Shown: one piece after another, positions 19,337-27,390 of the stretch | Position numbering within the stretch: position 1 is the stretch's first letter | Layout: the number at the start of each line of letters is the position of its first letter | From: Muribaculaceae bacterium | Lineage (GTDB): Bacteria; Bacteroidota; Bacteroidia; Bacteroidales; Muribaculaceae | Length of the DNA stretch: 42,792 nucleotides | Direction of reading: 5' to 3' | NCBI GenBank assembly: GCA_017619355.1 | Contig: JAFZSO010000031.1 | Span: 1 to 42,792, forward strand | Translations under genes and position numbers: made by a program | Notes under the pieces: model-generated | Databases searched by the model: none | The model's input: only the letters and a program-made list of their open reading frames with translations | Told to the model about the DNA's origin: nothing

Positions 19337-21514
19337 TCAGTTGGCGTTCTCGCTGTAATACTTGATTCTCATCATTCGCAGTTCCTCATCGGGATACTCT
19401 GGGCCAAGTTCTTCGCGAGCCTGCTTCAACCCATCGGTTTCACTTGTGTTGAAGTACTCATAGATTTCTTCCTGATGTTCAGGATCTATCACTTCGTCGA
19501 TGTAATAGTCGATATTGATCTTGGTACCCGAGTAAACAATGGCTTCAATTTCTTTCAGCAGTTCGTCAAATTCCAGATTATGCGACTTGGCCAATGCATC
19601 AAGTTCCACCCTGCGGTCGATTCCCTGAATGAGCGCAATCTTCTGACGGCTCTTGTTGGGAACCGTGCGCACTCGCAGGTCTTCAGGCCGCGTGATTTCA
19701 TTCTCCTCCACATAGTTTTTGATCGTGTCGACAAACGGCTTGCCAAACTTCTTTGCCTTGCCGGCTCCCACACCTGGAATATTCTGCAATTCTTCCAAGG
19801 TTATGGGATATGATGTGGCCATGGCAGCTATGGTGGGATCCTGGAAAATGATGTAAGGCGGTTTATCGATTTTTCGGGCCATATCCTTGCGCACGCCTTT
19901 CAGGATGGCAAGCAGTTCAGGATCGAGCACACTTGTTGCCGATTCGGGCACATCCTGCTCGTCGGTCTGAGAGAAGTCGCGGTCTTCCACTATCATGAAT
20001 GAATCCTTCGATTCCAGGAAATCACGGCCTTTCTGGGTAATCTTCAACAGACCGTAATTCTCGATGTCACGAATTATGTAACCGGCTATGATGGCTTGAT
20101 TGATGACTGCAGCAAGGAACTTCTCGTCACGCTCCTGCATGCAGCCAAACTCCTCGAGTTCATCGTGCCTGTACGATTTCACATTGGTGGTTAATTTACC
20201 ACGCATCACCTCTATCACATAGTTGGCCTTGAATTTCTCTTTCAGGGCAAGTGTGGTTTCTATTGCGGCACACAACTCTTCACGTGCCTCAATCTTCTTG
20301 CGCGGATGCAGACAGTTATCACAACTTCCGCAATTGTCCTCGAAATAGTCTTCACCAAAGTAGTGGAGCAACGTCTTTCGCCGGCACACCGACGACTCGG
20401 CATAGGTAGCAGTCTCCTGAAGCAGCTGCTTGCCTATTTCCTGCTCCGACACCGGTTTCCCCTGCATGAACTTAAGCAATTTGCTCAAGTCCTTTTTGGC
20501 ATAGAAGGTGATGCATTTGCCCTCACCACCATCACGGCCAGCGCGCCCTGTTTCCTGATAGTAGCCTTCCAAGCTCTTAGGTATATCATAGTGAATGACA
20601 AATCTCACATCGGGTTTATCAATGCCCATACCGAATGCGATGGTGGCAACAATCACATCAATCTCTTCGTTCAGGAACTTGTCTTGATTCTCTGAGCGGG
20701 TAACACTGTCCATTCCTGCATGGTAGGCCAGCGCCTTGATGTCGTTCACACGCAAGGTTTCAGCAAGTTCTTCCACCTTCTTGCGGCTCAGGCAATAGAT
20801 GATGCCCGACTTTCCTGGCATTGACTTCACATAACGGATAATGTCCTTATCCACATCGGCAAGCTTGGGACGCACTTCATAGTACAGGTTGGGCCTGTTG
20901 AACGACGACTTGAATACCGTGGCATTTGGAATGTTCAAGGTCTTCATGATATCATGCTGAACCTTGGGAGTAGCGGTTGCCGTGAGTGCTATGATAGGAC
21001 GCTTGCCTATCTCATCCACACTCTTGCGTATGTTGCGATACTCGGGCCTGAAGTCGTGACCCCACTCCGAGATACAATGGGCTTCGTCGATGGCATAGAA
21101 CGAGACTTTCACATTCTTGAGAAAACTGATGTTCTCCTCTTTAGAGAGCGACTCGGGAGCCACATAGAGCAAACGGGTCTTCCCCAACAGGACATCGTTT
21201 TTTACCTGGTCAATCGATTGCCTGTTAAGTGATGAATTCAAAAAATGTGCAATACCTTCTACCTCGCTATAATTGCGCATGGCGTCGACTTGGTTTTTCA
21301 TGAGCGCAATCAACGGTGATATGACTATGGCTGTGCCGTCCATCATGAGCGAGGGTAACTGATAGCATAGCGATTTTCCACCTCCTGTAGGCATCAGCAC
21401 AAAGCCATCCTTCTCCTCAAGAAGGTTCATGATAATGGCTTCTTGATAACCCTTAAAGGTGTCAAAACCAAAATGCTTTTTCAGTTCAGCCGTTAGTGTT
21501 TTCTTGTCTATCAT
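19337..21514 (-). CDS. recQ: ATP-dependent DNA helicase RecQ
   Basis: A 3'-to-5' DNA helicase used in recombination and replication repair. The motifs are Walker A PTGGGKS at residues 42-48, the DEAH box AIDEAHCISEWGHDFRPEYR (DEAH at 143-146), helicase motif VI in YYQETGRAGRDGG, the zinc-binding cysteines (CRRKTLLHYFGEDYFEDNCGSCDNC split across residues about 374-398), a winged-helix region and a C-terminal HRDC domain (LEELQNIPGVGAGKAKKFG). At 725 residues it is somewhat longer than E. coli RecQ because of an acidic C-terminal extension after the HRDC, as seen in Bacteroidetes. A possible -7 box (TATATTTG) lies on the minus strand at 21551-21558. Confidence 0.96.
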   Translation of the reverse strand: MIDKKTLTAELKKHFGFDTFKGYQEAIIMNLLEEKDGFVLMPTGGGKSLCYQLPSLMMDGTAIVISPLIALMKNQVDAMRNYSEVEGIAHFLNSSLNRQSIDQVKNDVLLGKTRLLYVAPESLSKEENISFLKNVKVSFYAIDEAHCISEWGHDFRPEYRNIRKSVDEIGKRPIIALTATATPKVQHDIMKTLNIPNATVFKSSFNRPNLYYEVRPKLADVDKDIIRYVKSMPGKSGIIYCLSRKKVEELAETLRVNDIKALAYHAGMDSVTRSENQDKFLNEEIDVIVATIAFGMGIDKPDVRFVIHYDIPKSLEGYYQETGRAGRDGGEGKCITFYAKKDLSKLLKFMQGKPVSEQEIGKQLLQETATYAESSVCRRKTLLHYFGEDYFEDNCGSCDNCLHPRKKIEAREELCAAIETTLALKEKFKANYVIEVMRGKLTTNVKSYRHDELEEFGCMQERDEKFLAAVINQAIIAGYIIRDIENYGLLKITQKGRDFLESKDSFMIVEDRDFSQTDEQDVPESATSVLDPELLAILKGVRKDMARKIDKPPYIIFQDPTIAAMATSYPITLEELQNIPGVGAGKAKKFGKPFVDTIKNYVEENEITRPEDLRVRTVPNKSRQKIALIQGIDRRVELDALAKSHNLEFDELLKEIEAIVYSGTKINIDYYIDEVIDPEHQEEIYEYFNTSETDGLKQAREELGPEYPDEELRMMRIKYYSENAN

Positions 21515-21550
21515 ATATCAACCGAGTAATGACTTCTTCCATTTCTCATA

Positions 21551-21558
21551 CAAATATA
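21551..21558 (-). promoter_or_regulatory. recQ: Possible recQ -7 box
   Basis: TATATTTG on the minus strand fits TAnnTTTG and lies 37 bases upstream of the recQ ATG, directly beyond the clpX terminator. No matching upstream TTTG box is evident. Confidence 0.3.
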
Positions 21559-21560
21559 AT

Positions 21561-21609
21561 AAAAAAATGCGGAATAAAAAAAAATAGTCAATTATTCCGC
21601 ATTTTTTTT
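21561..21609 (-). terminator. Intrinsic terminator after clpX
   Basis: A stem of about 12 bp (AATGCGGAATAA with TTATTCCGCATT, 21566-21577 and 21592-21603) sits in an A-rich and T-rich context. On the minus strand it ends in a T run. It lies 20 bases past the clpX stop. Confidence 0.85.
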
Positions 21610-21627
21610 AAATATTTTTTGTTCTTC

Positions 21628-22857
21628 CTATGTTTGCGCCTCGAAATGAGATTTGTTGAACTGCTCTTGCGCATACTTGAGCGTAAGCTCAAATTTCTTC
21701 ACTTTCTTCGAGGGCACATCATACATGGCCTCAATCATGATTGTCTCAAAAATAGAACGCAATCCACGGGCGCCCAACTTGAATTCTATCGACTTGTCGA
21801 CAACGAAATCGAGCACAGCATCATCAATCTTAAGCACAACACCTTCCATCTTGAAGAGTTTCTCATACTGTTTCACGATGGCATTCTTGGGCTCGGTGAG
21901 AATGCGACGCAATGCATCGCGGTCAAGCGGTTCGAGATTAGTGACAATTGGCAATCGGCCTATAATCTCGGGAATCAGGCCATAAGACCTGAGGTCTTGC
22001 GGAGCCACGAAACGCAGCATGCGCTCTCGTTCTATCTTTGAAATCTTGTTGCCTGCCCCATAACCCACCACATGGGTGTTGAGTCGCAAGGCTATTTTCT
22101 TTTCAATTCCCTCAAAAGCGCCGCCGCAAATGAAGAGGATGTTACGAGTGTCAACGGCTATCATCTTCTGTTCAGGGTGTTTGCGTCCGCCCTGAGGAGG
22201 CACATTGACCACCGAACCCTCGAGCAGTTTGAGCAGACCCTGCTGCACGCCCTCTCCGCTCACATCGCGGGTTATCGACGGGTTATCGCCCTTGCGGGCA
22301 ATCTTGTCAATCTCATCAATGAAAACGATGCCTCGTTCGGCCTCCTTCACATTGTAGTCACAGGCCTGTAGCAGACGGGTGAGCAAGCTCTCGATGTCCT
22401 CACCCACATATCCTGCTTCGGTAAGAACCGTAGCATCGACAATGGCAAAAGGCACCTTGAGCAACCGGGCGATGGTCTTGGCAAGCAAAGTCTTGCCCGT
22501 ACCGGTAGGCCCAACGATGATAATATTAGATTTTTCAATCTCCACATCATCGCTCTTGTCTTGAAGCAGCCGCTTGTAGTGATTGTAAACCGCTACCGAC
22601 AGATACTTCTTGGCGGTTTCCTGTCCTATGACATACTGGTCAAGATATTCCTTGATCTCCTGAGGCTTGGGTAGCGTCGTGACATCAAGTTCCTTCACCT
22701 GGCGCTGCATCTGCTGGTCGAGGTATTCAAGCGAGATCTCATGCGCCCGTTCAGCACACTCATCGCAAATGCAACCGTTAATACCGGGCATCAGCAACTT
22801 CACCTCTCGCTCACTTCTTCCGCAGAAGCTGCAGTACATTTCACTCTTTTTTGCCAT
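21628..22857 (-). CDS. clpX: ATP-dependent Clp protease ATP-binding subunit ClpX
   Basis: AAA+ unfoldase that feeds substrates to ClpP. The N-terminal zinc-binding domain has CSFC (Cys9, Cys12) and CICDEC (Cys31, Cys34). The Walker A GPTGTGKT is at residues 116-123 and Walker B lies in [12 protein letters not shown]. The pore region [14 protein letters not shown] and the arginine-rich sensor segment [10 protein letters not shown] are visible. The length is 409 residues. The clpX start and clpP stop share one base (TAATG), so translation is coupled; the order clpP-clpX is the usual one. Confidence 0.98.
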   Translation of the reverse strand: MAKKSEMYCSFCGRSEREVKLLMPGINGCICDECAERAHEISLEYLDQQMQRQVKELDVTTLPKPQEIKEYLDQYVIGQETAKKYLSVAVYNHYKRLLQDKSDDVEIEKSNIIIVGPTGTGKTLLAKTIARLLKVPFAIVDATVLTEAGYVGEDIESLLTRLLQACDYNVKEAERGIVFIDEIDKIARKGDNPSITRDVSGEGVQQGLLKLLEGSVVNVPPQGGRKHPEQKMIAVDTRNILFICGGAFEGIEKKIALRLNTHVVGYGAGNKISKIERERMLRFVAPQDLRSYGLIPEIIGRLPIVTNLEPLDRDALRRILTEPKNAIVKQYEKLFKMEGVVLKIDDAVLDFVVDKSIEFKLGARGLRSIFETIMIEAMYDVPSKKVKKFELTLKYAQEQFNKSHFEAQT

Positions 22858-23531
22858 TACTTGGTTTTCTTGAGCACATTGTCGATCATACCATACTCCA
22901 TGGCCTCTTGAGAGGTCATCCAGTAGTCACGGTCACTGTCGGCATACACCTTATCGTAAGGCTGACCCGAGTGTTCGCTGATGATGGTATAGAGCTCCTT
23001 CTTGAGCTTCAGAATCTCTCTCGATGTAATCTCGATATCAGATGCCTGACCCTGAATGCCACCCATGGGCTGATGAATCATCACACGTGAGTGGTTAAGC
23101 GCAAAACGCTTTCCCTTCTCTCCGGCAACCAGCAGCACAGCTGCCATCGATGCCGCCATTCCAGTGCAGATGGTCGACACATCGCTTTGGATATACTGCA
23201 TGGTGTCGTAGATTCCCAAGCCTGCATACACCGAGCCACCAGGCGAATTGATGTAAATCGAGACATCCTTGCCGGGTTCGGCCGAGTCGAGATAGAGTAA
23301 TTGGGCCTGAATCACATTGGCAGTATAATCATCAATCTGGGTGCCCAAGAAAATGATACGGTCCATCATAAGACGAGAGAACACATCCATTTGTGCCACA
23401 TTGAGTTTGCGCTCCTCAATGATTGTAGGAGAAATGTAGTTGTCAGTAATCTGGCTTGTGTACTGGTCAAGCGCCAGGCCGTTCATGCCTAAGTGGTGAA
23501 CAGCAAATTTTCTGAAATCGTTATTATCCAT
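22857..23531 (-). CDS. clpP: ATP-dependent Clp protease proteolytic subunit ClpP
   Basis: Serine peptidase subunit that forms the degradation chamber for ClpX substrates. The active-site serine is Ser128 in [11 protein letters not shown] and the histidine is His153 in [11 protein letters not shown]. The acid is probably Asp198 in [12 protein letters not shown]. The oxyanion segment [11 protein letters not shown] is present. At 224 residues it includes a slightly longer N-terminal part than E. coli ClpP, perhaps a processed propeptide. It is followed directly by clpX and lies downstream of tig. Confidence 0.97.
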   Translation of the reverse strand: MDNNDFRKFAVHHLGMNGLALDQYTSQITDNYISPTIIEERKLNVAQMDVFSRLMMDRIIFLGTQIDDYTANVIQAQLLYLDSAEPGKDVSIYINSPGGSVYAGLGIYDTMQYIQSDVSTICTGMAASMAAVLLVAGEKGKRFALNHSRVMIHQPMGGIQGQASDIEITSREILKLKKELYTIISEHSGQPYDKVYADSDRDYWMTSQEAMEYGMIDNVLKKTK

Positions 23532-23566
23532 TGCTTTAAAAATTTAACCTGTCTTTATTTTAACAA

Positions 23567-23600
23567 GGGAGCGGCCTCTCAACAGATTGTGCCGCTCCCC
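23567..23600 (-). terminator. Hairpin between tig and clpP
   Basis: A 9-bp GC-rich stem (GGGAGCGGC/GCCGCTCCC) with a 15-base loop lies between the tig stop and the clpP start. On the minus strand it is followed only by a weak T/A run, so it may act as a partial terminator that lets some transcription continue into clpPX. Confidence 0.6.
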
Positions 23601-23640
23601 TATTTCTTACTTGTCACTGAGTGGAGTTCTCTCTGCTGAT

Positions 23641-24990
23641 TTATTTTTCAAAGAGTTTGTTGAATTCCTCTACGCTCACTTCCTTCTCGTCAAGGCCCAC
23701 ATTCTCCTTGATGGTAGCAAACACCTTGTCTTCAAAGGCACGGTTCTGAATTTGTTCGCTTGATTCAGGTTTCGCCAGGAATTCATGAGCATACTTGTCG
23801 ATCACATCGTCAGGAATATTGGTCATGCCATACTGAGCAAATTGCTGAGCTGCATAGTAACGGGCCAGACGCATCTTGTCTTCAACCTCCACTTTCACAT
23901 CATAGTTGTGAGCAATCTTCTCCTTGATAAGTTGCCACACAAGCTGTTCGCGCATCTGGGGGTATTGCTCTTCCATCTTGTTCTCTTCGCCATCCTGGTT
24001 ACGGGCTTGCAGGAAGCGTTTCAGGAATTCGTCGGGAAGTTCCAGTTCACCCACTTTTTTCTTGAGCACGCGTTCAGCGTCGATTGTGAAGCGATAATTG
24101 CTGTCGCTCTTCAGTTGGTTGGCAATCGTTTCACGCAGTTTTTCGCGATACTCCTCTTCGCTCTTGGCCACATCTTTTCCAAGCACATTGTCAAAAAATT
24201 CCTGATCCACTTCAGCATCCTGGTTCACCAGAATCTCATTGACATGGAACTTGAAATCACTCTTCACGTCAGCTTCGTTTTTATCAACATTGAGCATAGC
24301 TGCCAGTTCGGTAAGATTGCCGTCGGCGGCAGTGTGAGGATTGAAGACAATCTCTTCGTCAACCTTTTTGCCCACAAACTTTGCCTTCTCATCGGCATTC
24401 TTCAAGAACTGCGGAGAAATGATGGTGCGGTCAACCTTAATGCCGCCCTCTTTAACATTACCATTCTCGTCAAGCTCTTCCATTGAGCCTTTTATGAGCG
24501 CATCTTCGGCCGAAAGTTCGCCGGGAACCTGCTTGCCGAAACGCTTTCTGTAACTTTCGTTCTGCTTATCCACCATCTCGTCGCTCACCTTAATATTATA
24601 ATAAGGTATCTTGACGCGCTTATCCAGTTTCAGATCAAATTCTGGCGCCAGACCCAAATCGAATTTAAATTCATAATTGGTTTCTTCCTTGAGGTCGGCC
24701 TTGGTATCGATCGAGACCATGGGTTCGCCCAGAATATCTATCTTGTTATTGACAATATAGTCGGTGAGAGCCTTGCTCACTTTTTTGTCGACGACCTGCA
24801 CACGCACATCAGTGCCATACTGCTTCATGAGAATGGGCAGGGGCACATGGCCAGGACGAAAACCTCTCATGGGGTGTTTCTGACCTATCGACAATAATTC
24901 TTTCTTCACATCATTCTGATAATCTTCAGGAGTTAACGACACTGTAAGAACAGCATTCACGTTATCCTTTTTTTCGAGTGTTACGTTCAT
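23641..24990 (-). CDS. tig: Trigger factor
   Basis: Ribosome-associated chaperone for newly made proteins. The N-terminal ribosome-docking loop GFRPGHVP is at residues 43-50. The middle FKBP-like region is diverged, which is common in Bacteroidetes, and the helical C-terminal chaperone region is rich in charged residues. The length of 449 residues is typical. It lies upstream of clpP and clpX, an order found in many bacteria. A well-formed promoter is at 25054-25085. Confidence 0.95.
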   Translation of the reverse strand: MNVTLEKKDNVNAVLTVSLTPEDYQNDVKKELLSIGQKHPMRGFRPGHVPLPILMKQYGTDVRVQVVDKKVSKALTDYIVNNKIDILGEPMVSIDTKADLKEETNYEFKFDLGLAPEFDLKLDKRVKIPYYNIKVSDEMVDKQNESYRKRFGKQVPGELSAEDALIKGSMEELDENGNVKEGGIKVDRTIISPQFLKNADEKAKFVGKKVDEEIVFNPHTAADGNLTELAAMLNVDKNEADVKSDFKFHVNEILVNQDAEVDQEFFDNVLGKDVAKSEEEYREKLRETIANQLKSDSNYRFTIDAERVLKKKVGELELPDEFLKRFLQARNQDGEENKMEEQYPQMREQLVWQLIKEKIAHNYDVKVEVEDKMRLARYYAAQQFAQYGMTNIPDDVIDKYAHEFLAKPESSEQIQNRAFEDKVFATIKENVGLDEKEVSVEEFNKLFEK

Positions 24991-25053
24991 TGTTTAGTGT
25001 TATAATTATATTGAGTATTTTCTTGTTTTATAGAATTCTCTTTTAACGTGGTG

Positions 25054-25085
25054 CAAAATTACAAAGAATGAGATGTTTGGGCAAA
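25054..25085 (-). promoter_or_regulatory. tig: Promoter for tig
   Basis: On the minus strand TTTG (25082-25085) is separated by 20 bases from TAATTTTG (25054-25061), an exact match to the Bacteroidetes primary promoter consensus. It lies 64 bases upstream of the tig ATG. Confidence 0.75.
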
Positions 25086-25215
25086 TTTCTCATTATTATT
25101 TTTTATCACATTTTATATTTTAAGCAAAACCTATGCCAATTCTCGATTTACCACGCTTCGTGTACAGTTATATCATTCAAGCAAAACGGCACTATCGGCT
25201 TTGCTACCGATTTGG

Positions 25216-25257
25216 ATTAAAAAAATCTCCACAATTCAGATACCGAATGTGGAGATT
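25216..25257 (-). terminator. Intrinsic terminator after the ECF sigma factor gene
   Basis: A 10-bp stem (AATCTCCACA at 25224-25233 with TGTGGAGATT at 25248-25257) has an additional inner ATTC/GAAT pairing. On the minus strand it is followed by a T run. It lies 25 bases past the sigma-factor stop. Confidence 0.8.
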
Positions 25258-25281
25258 ATATAGTGGTACATAAGTCTATAA

Positions 25282-25872
25282 TCACATCGAGAGTATGATT
25301 CGTTTTTCGTCGGCATAGCGACGCATGTTCATCAATGCATAACGCATACGGCCCAGAGCCGTGTTTATGCTCACCTTGGTTGCTTCAGCAATCTCCTTAT
25401 AGCTCATATTCTGATAATAACGCATGAATATCACTTCACGCTGGCTCAACGGGAGCGAAGAAATCAAACGCTTCACATCCAAGCGAGTCTGGTGCTGTAT
25501 CAATTCATCCTCAATGGTTGCTGCGCTGTATTCCTTCCGGTTGTAGATGTCCGAATCCTCAGAATCGGCCGACTGCACATTCTCCAGTTTTTCCTGACGG
25601 TAATGGTCCACGATAAGATTGTGCGCTATGCGCATAATCCAAGCCAAGAACTTGCCGTTCTCGTAATAGCGTCCTTGTTTAATGGTGGTAATGGCTTTGA
25701 TGAAGGTCTCTTGAAAAATGTCATCGGCAAAACCGTCATCTTTCACCGTGTAGCGTATATAAGAATAAACACTCTGCTTATAACGGTCCAGTAGCTCGTC
25801 AAAAGCAGCATTACACCCATCGACATACAGCGATATTAATCTCTCATCGCTTTCGTCCTTTAAATTTTTCAT
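25282..25872 (-). CDS. ECF (sigma-E type) RNA polymerase sigma factor
   Basis: An alternative sigma factor of 196 residues. Region 2 is seen in DDGFADDIFQETFIKAI and the -10 recognition helix in GKFLAWIMRIAHNLIVDHYR (about residues 73-92). Region 4 has the helix-turn-helix LSQREVIFMRYYQNMSYKEI. No anti-sigma factor gene is adjacent, so its control cannot be told from the window. A good promoter lies at 25951-25981 on the same strand. Its targets are unknown; the neighbouring envelope-protein cluster upstream is transcribed separately but on the same strand. Confidence 0.93.
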   Translation of the reverse strand: MKNLKDESDERLISLYVDGCNAAFDELLDRYKQSVYSYIRYTVKDDGFADDIFQETFIKAITTIKQGRYYENGKFLAWIMRIAHNLIVDHYRQEKLENVQSADSEDSDIYNRKEYSAATIEDELIQHQTRLDVKRLISSLPLSQREVIFMRYYQNMSYKEIAEATKVSINTALGRMRYALMNMRRYADEKRIILSM

Positions 25873-25950
25873 TACTATGTACTTGTTGGTTAGTAAGTAA
25901 TGGTCACGTCGATAGGCAGTATGAATTAAAAGTTATTAATGTTTACGGTG

Positions 25951-25981
25951 CAAAATTACAAATAAATTATAAAATCACAAA
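25951..25981 (-). promoter_or_regulatory. Promoter for the ECF sigma factor gene
   Basis: On the minus strand TTTG (25978-25981), 19 bases, then TAATTTTG (25951-25958), which is the Bacteroidetes primary promoter arrangement. The leader to the ATG is about 75 bases. It has the same -7 sequence as the tig promoter. Confidence 0.7.
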
Positions 25982-26065
25982 TAATTTGCGCTTTTTTTTA
26001 AAGATTTCATTCATATCAGTAGTGTGAGACCCTCATTTTCATGAGTTGAACCGAGAGTTTCCGGG

Positions 26066-26359
26066 CTATTTGCGCTTATTACGCCGCCATAATTTATAGA
26101 AGGCATTCGACACCTTGAAGCCCAGCAGCAAGTAGTCGGTCAGTTTCATTTTCTTCATGAGCGAATTGCTGCCCATCAAGCCCCTGATTCCGTTATCTGA
26201 AACACGGGTTTTAACATTATTCACCGAGTTCATCAGCTGATTGCGCCCTATTTCACGCTTCACCAGCGAGCGTGCCCTGCGGTAACGCAACTCTTCAAGT
26301 GTGTATCCTTTCCACCCATTCTGCGAGGGGTCTACATTTATATTTTGAATCTTCTCCAT
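26066..26359 (-). CDS. Small basic protein of unknown function, last gene of an envelope-protein cluster
   Basis: A 97-residue basic protein with no clear signal peptide. A segment near residues 72-89 (LTDYLLLGFKVSNAFYKL) is moderately hydrophobic and the tail is WRRNKRK. No family is recognised with confidence. It starts three bases after the stop of the holin-like gene, so it belongs to the same operon. By position it parallels YqjK in the proteobacterial yqjCDEK operon, though no sequence similarity to it is claimed. Confidence 0.7.
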   Translation of the reverse strand: MEKIQNINVDPSQNGWKGYTLEELRYRRARSLVKREIGRNQLMNSVNNVKTRVSDNGIRGLMGSNSLMKKMKLTDYLLLGFKVSNAFYKLWRRNKRK

Positions 26360-26362
26360 CGT

Positions 26363-26716
26363 TTATTTTTCATTATCATCAGGTGAAAGGAATAATTTCG
26401 ACACAAAGCGGGCCACTGGGTCCAGGATGAGTTGCTTCTTGAAGGCATAGATGCACAACAGAATTATCACGAAGATCAAGGCCACCATCAGATAGGCAAA
26501 CACGGCGCTTTGTGTGGCTCGTATAATCACATGTGCTAGTGAGAATGCCAAAAACAACAGGGCACTCATGCCAAGCACAATTGTTATCGCAACAAGGAAT
26601 ATCCTCGACAGCAGTATCGAGGTTTTCTCGGCACCGGTGAGCTTGGTGTAGTCTATCTCCAGTTTCAGGTGGCTCAGGAACGACTGCCACATTTTGCCGT
26701 AATCTACATCATTCAT
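26363..26716 (-). CDS. Holin superfamily III / YqjE-like membrane protein
   Basis: A 117-residue inner-membrane protein with two strong hydrophobic segments (IFLVAITIVLGMSALLFLAF and FAYLMVALIFVIILLCIYAF) and a soluble N-terminal helix. The pattern fits the phage-holin superfamily III (YqjE-like) proteins that are often found beside YtxH-type genes. The ATG at 26716 (MNDVDYGKMW) is chosen because a longer frame to 26758 runs through a perfect hairpin and has no similarity to the family. A single Pro/Asp-containing tail follows the second segment. The function is unknown; an envelope-associated role is inferred. Confidence 0.75.
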   Translation of the reverse strand: MNDVDYGKMWQSFLSHLKLEIDYTKLTGAEKTSILLSRIFLVAITIVLGMSALLFLAFSLAHVIIRATQSAVFAYLMVALIFVIILLCIYAFKKQLILDPVARFVSKLFLSPDDNEK

Positions 26717-26731
26717 ATTAAAAGCATTTAA

Positions 26732-26765
26732 ATCACACATGGCAAAACCAATTGCCATGTGTGAT
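26732..26765 (-). terminator. Perfect 14-bp hairpin between the second YtxH gene and the holin-like gene
   Basis: ATCACACATGGCAA (26732-26745) pairs exactly with TTGCCATGTGTGAT (26752-26765) around a six-base loop. On the minus strand it is followed by TTTAAATGCTTTT, so it may be an attenuator within the small envelope-protein operon or an mRNA-stability element. It lies 36 bases past the YtxH stop. Confidence 0.7.
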
Positions 26766-26801
26766 GTATTATGTCATTTTGTCAGTGACAATTTTTAGGG
26801 G

Positions 26802-26993
26802 TTATTGCTCTACCTGAGCACTAATCTGATCTACCAGGCGCTCCACTTCATCGTCGGTGAAGTCGATGCCTTTCTTCTTCAACAGGTCCTTGATGCGTTT
26901 ACGCGTATCTTCGCCTTTAGCAGGAGCAAACAGCAGAGCTATGCCGCAGCCCACAATGGTGCCACCAAGGAATGCATACAATAATGATTTCAT
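26802..26993 (-). CDS. YtxH domain protein (second copy)
   Basis: A 63-residue small protein. The N-terminal hydrophobic segment with GGTIVGCGIALLFAP is followed by KGEDTRKRIKDLLKKKGID and an acidic helix. This is the YtxH pattern: one membrane anchor, the LLFAPxKG motif and a charged cytoplasmic tail. It is paralogous to the next upstream gene at 27020 and separated from it by 26 bases. YtxH proteins are general-stress-associated in other bacteria, but their function is not established. Confidence 0.8.
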   Translation of the reverse strand: MKSLLYAFLGGTIVGCGIALLFAPAKGEDTRKRIKDLLKKKGIDFTDDEVERLVDQISAQVEQ

Positions 26994-27019
26994 CGTTCTA
27001 TCTGAGTTTTAATGGGTTA

Positions 27020-27226
27020 TCAATCTTTTTCAATTTCTCTTGCTATGTCATCAACCAGTTCCGACATATCATCATCTTTCAGCTTGATGCCTTTTTTCTT
27101 GAGCAACGTAGCTATTTTAGCACGGGTTTCTGTTCCCTTGTCGGGGGCAAAAAGCAAGCCCACCGTGGCACCTGCAAGCACTCCGCCCACTACTGCCATC
27201 ACAATGTGAAGAGGTTTTACGTTCAT
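27020..27226 (-). CDS. YtxH domain protein (first copy)
   Basis: A 68-residue protein from the ATG at 27226, with hydrophobic segment IVMAVVGGVLAGATVGLLFAP followed by DKGTETRAKIATLLKKKGIKL and a long acidic/basic tail. A longer frame to 27265 reads into an AT-rich leader and is not preferred. It shares the LLFAPxKG-x-TR-x-KI-x-x-LLKKKGI core with its neighbour, indicating tandem duplication. It is the first gene of the small envelope cluster and is divergent from uvrA. Confidence 0.8.
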   Translation of the reverse strand: MNVKPLHIVMAVVGGVLAGATVGLLFAPDKGTETRAKIATLLKKKGIKLKDDDMSELVDDIAREIEKD

Positions 27227-27336
27227 AATATTGATATTTTTAAAAGTTAATAAATAAGTTGTCAATTTTAATTTCGACCACTAAATTAATCATTATATTC
27301 GAGCAAAACAAATATTGTGCTAATTTTTTAACCTGA

Positions 27337-27368
27337 TTTGTTCATTATGCGAAGTTATGTTAACTTTG
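27337..27368 (+). promoter_or_regulatory. uvrA: Promoter for uvrA
   Basis: TTTG (27337-27340), 20 bases, then TAACTTTG (27361-27368), an exact match to the Bacteroidetes primary promoter. It lies 22 bases upstream of the uvrA ATG. Confidence 0.75.
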
Positions 27369-27390
27369 TAGGTCATTTTTTAAACATTTA

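Noticed and set aside
26717-26758. Upstream start for the holin-like gene
   Set aside because: The extension is encoded by a perfect hairpin and is not family-like; ATG 26716 is preferred.
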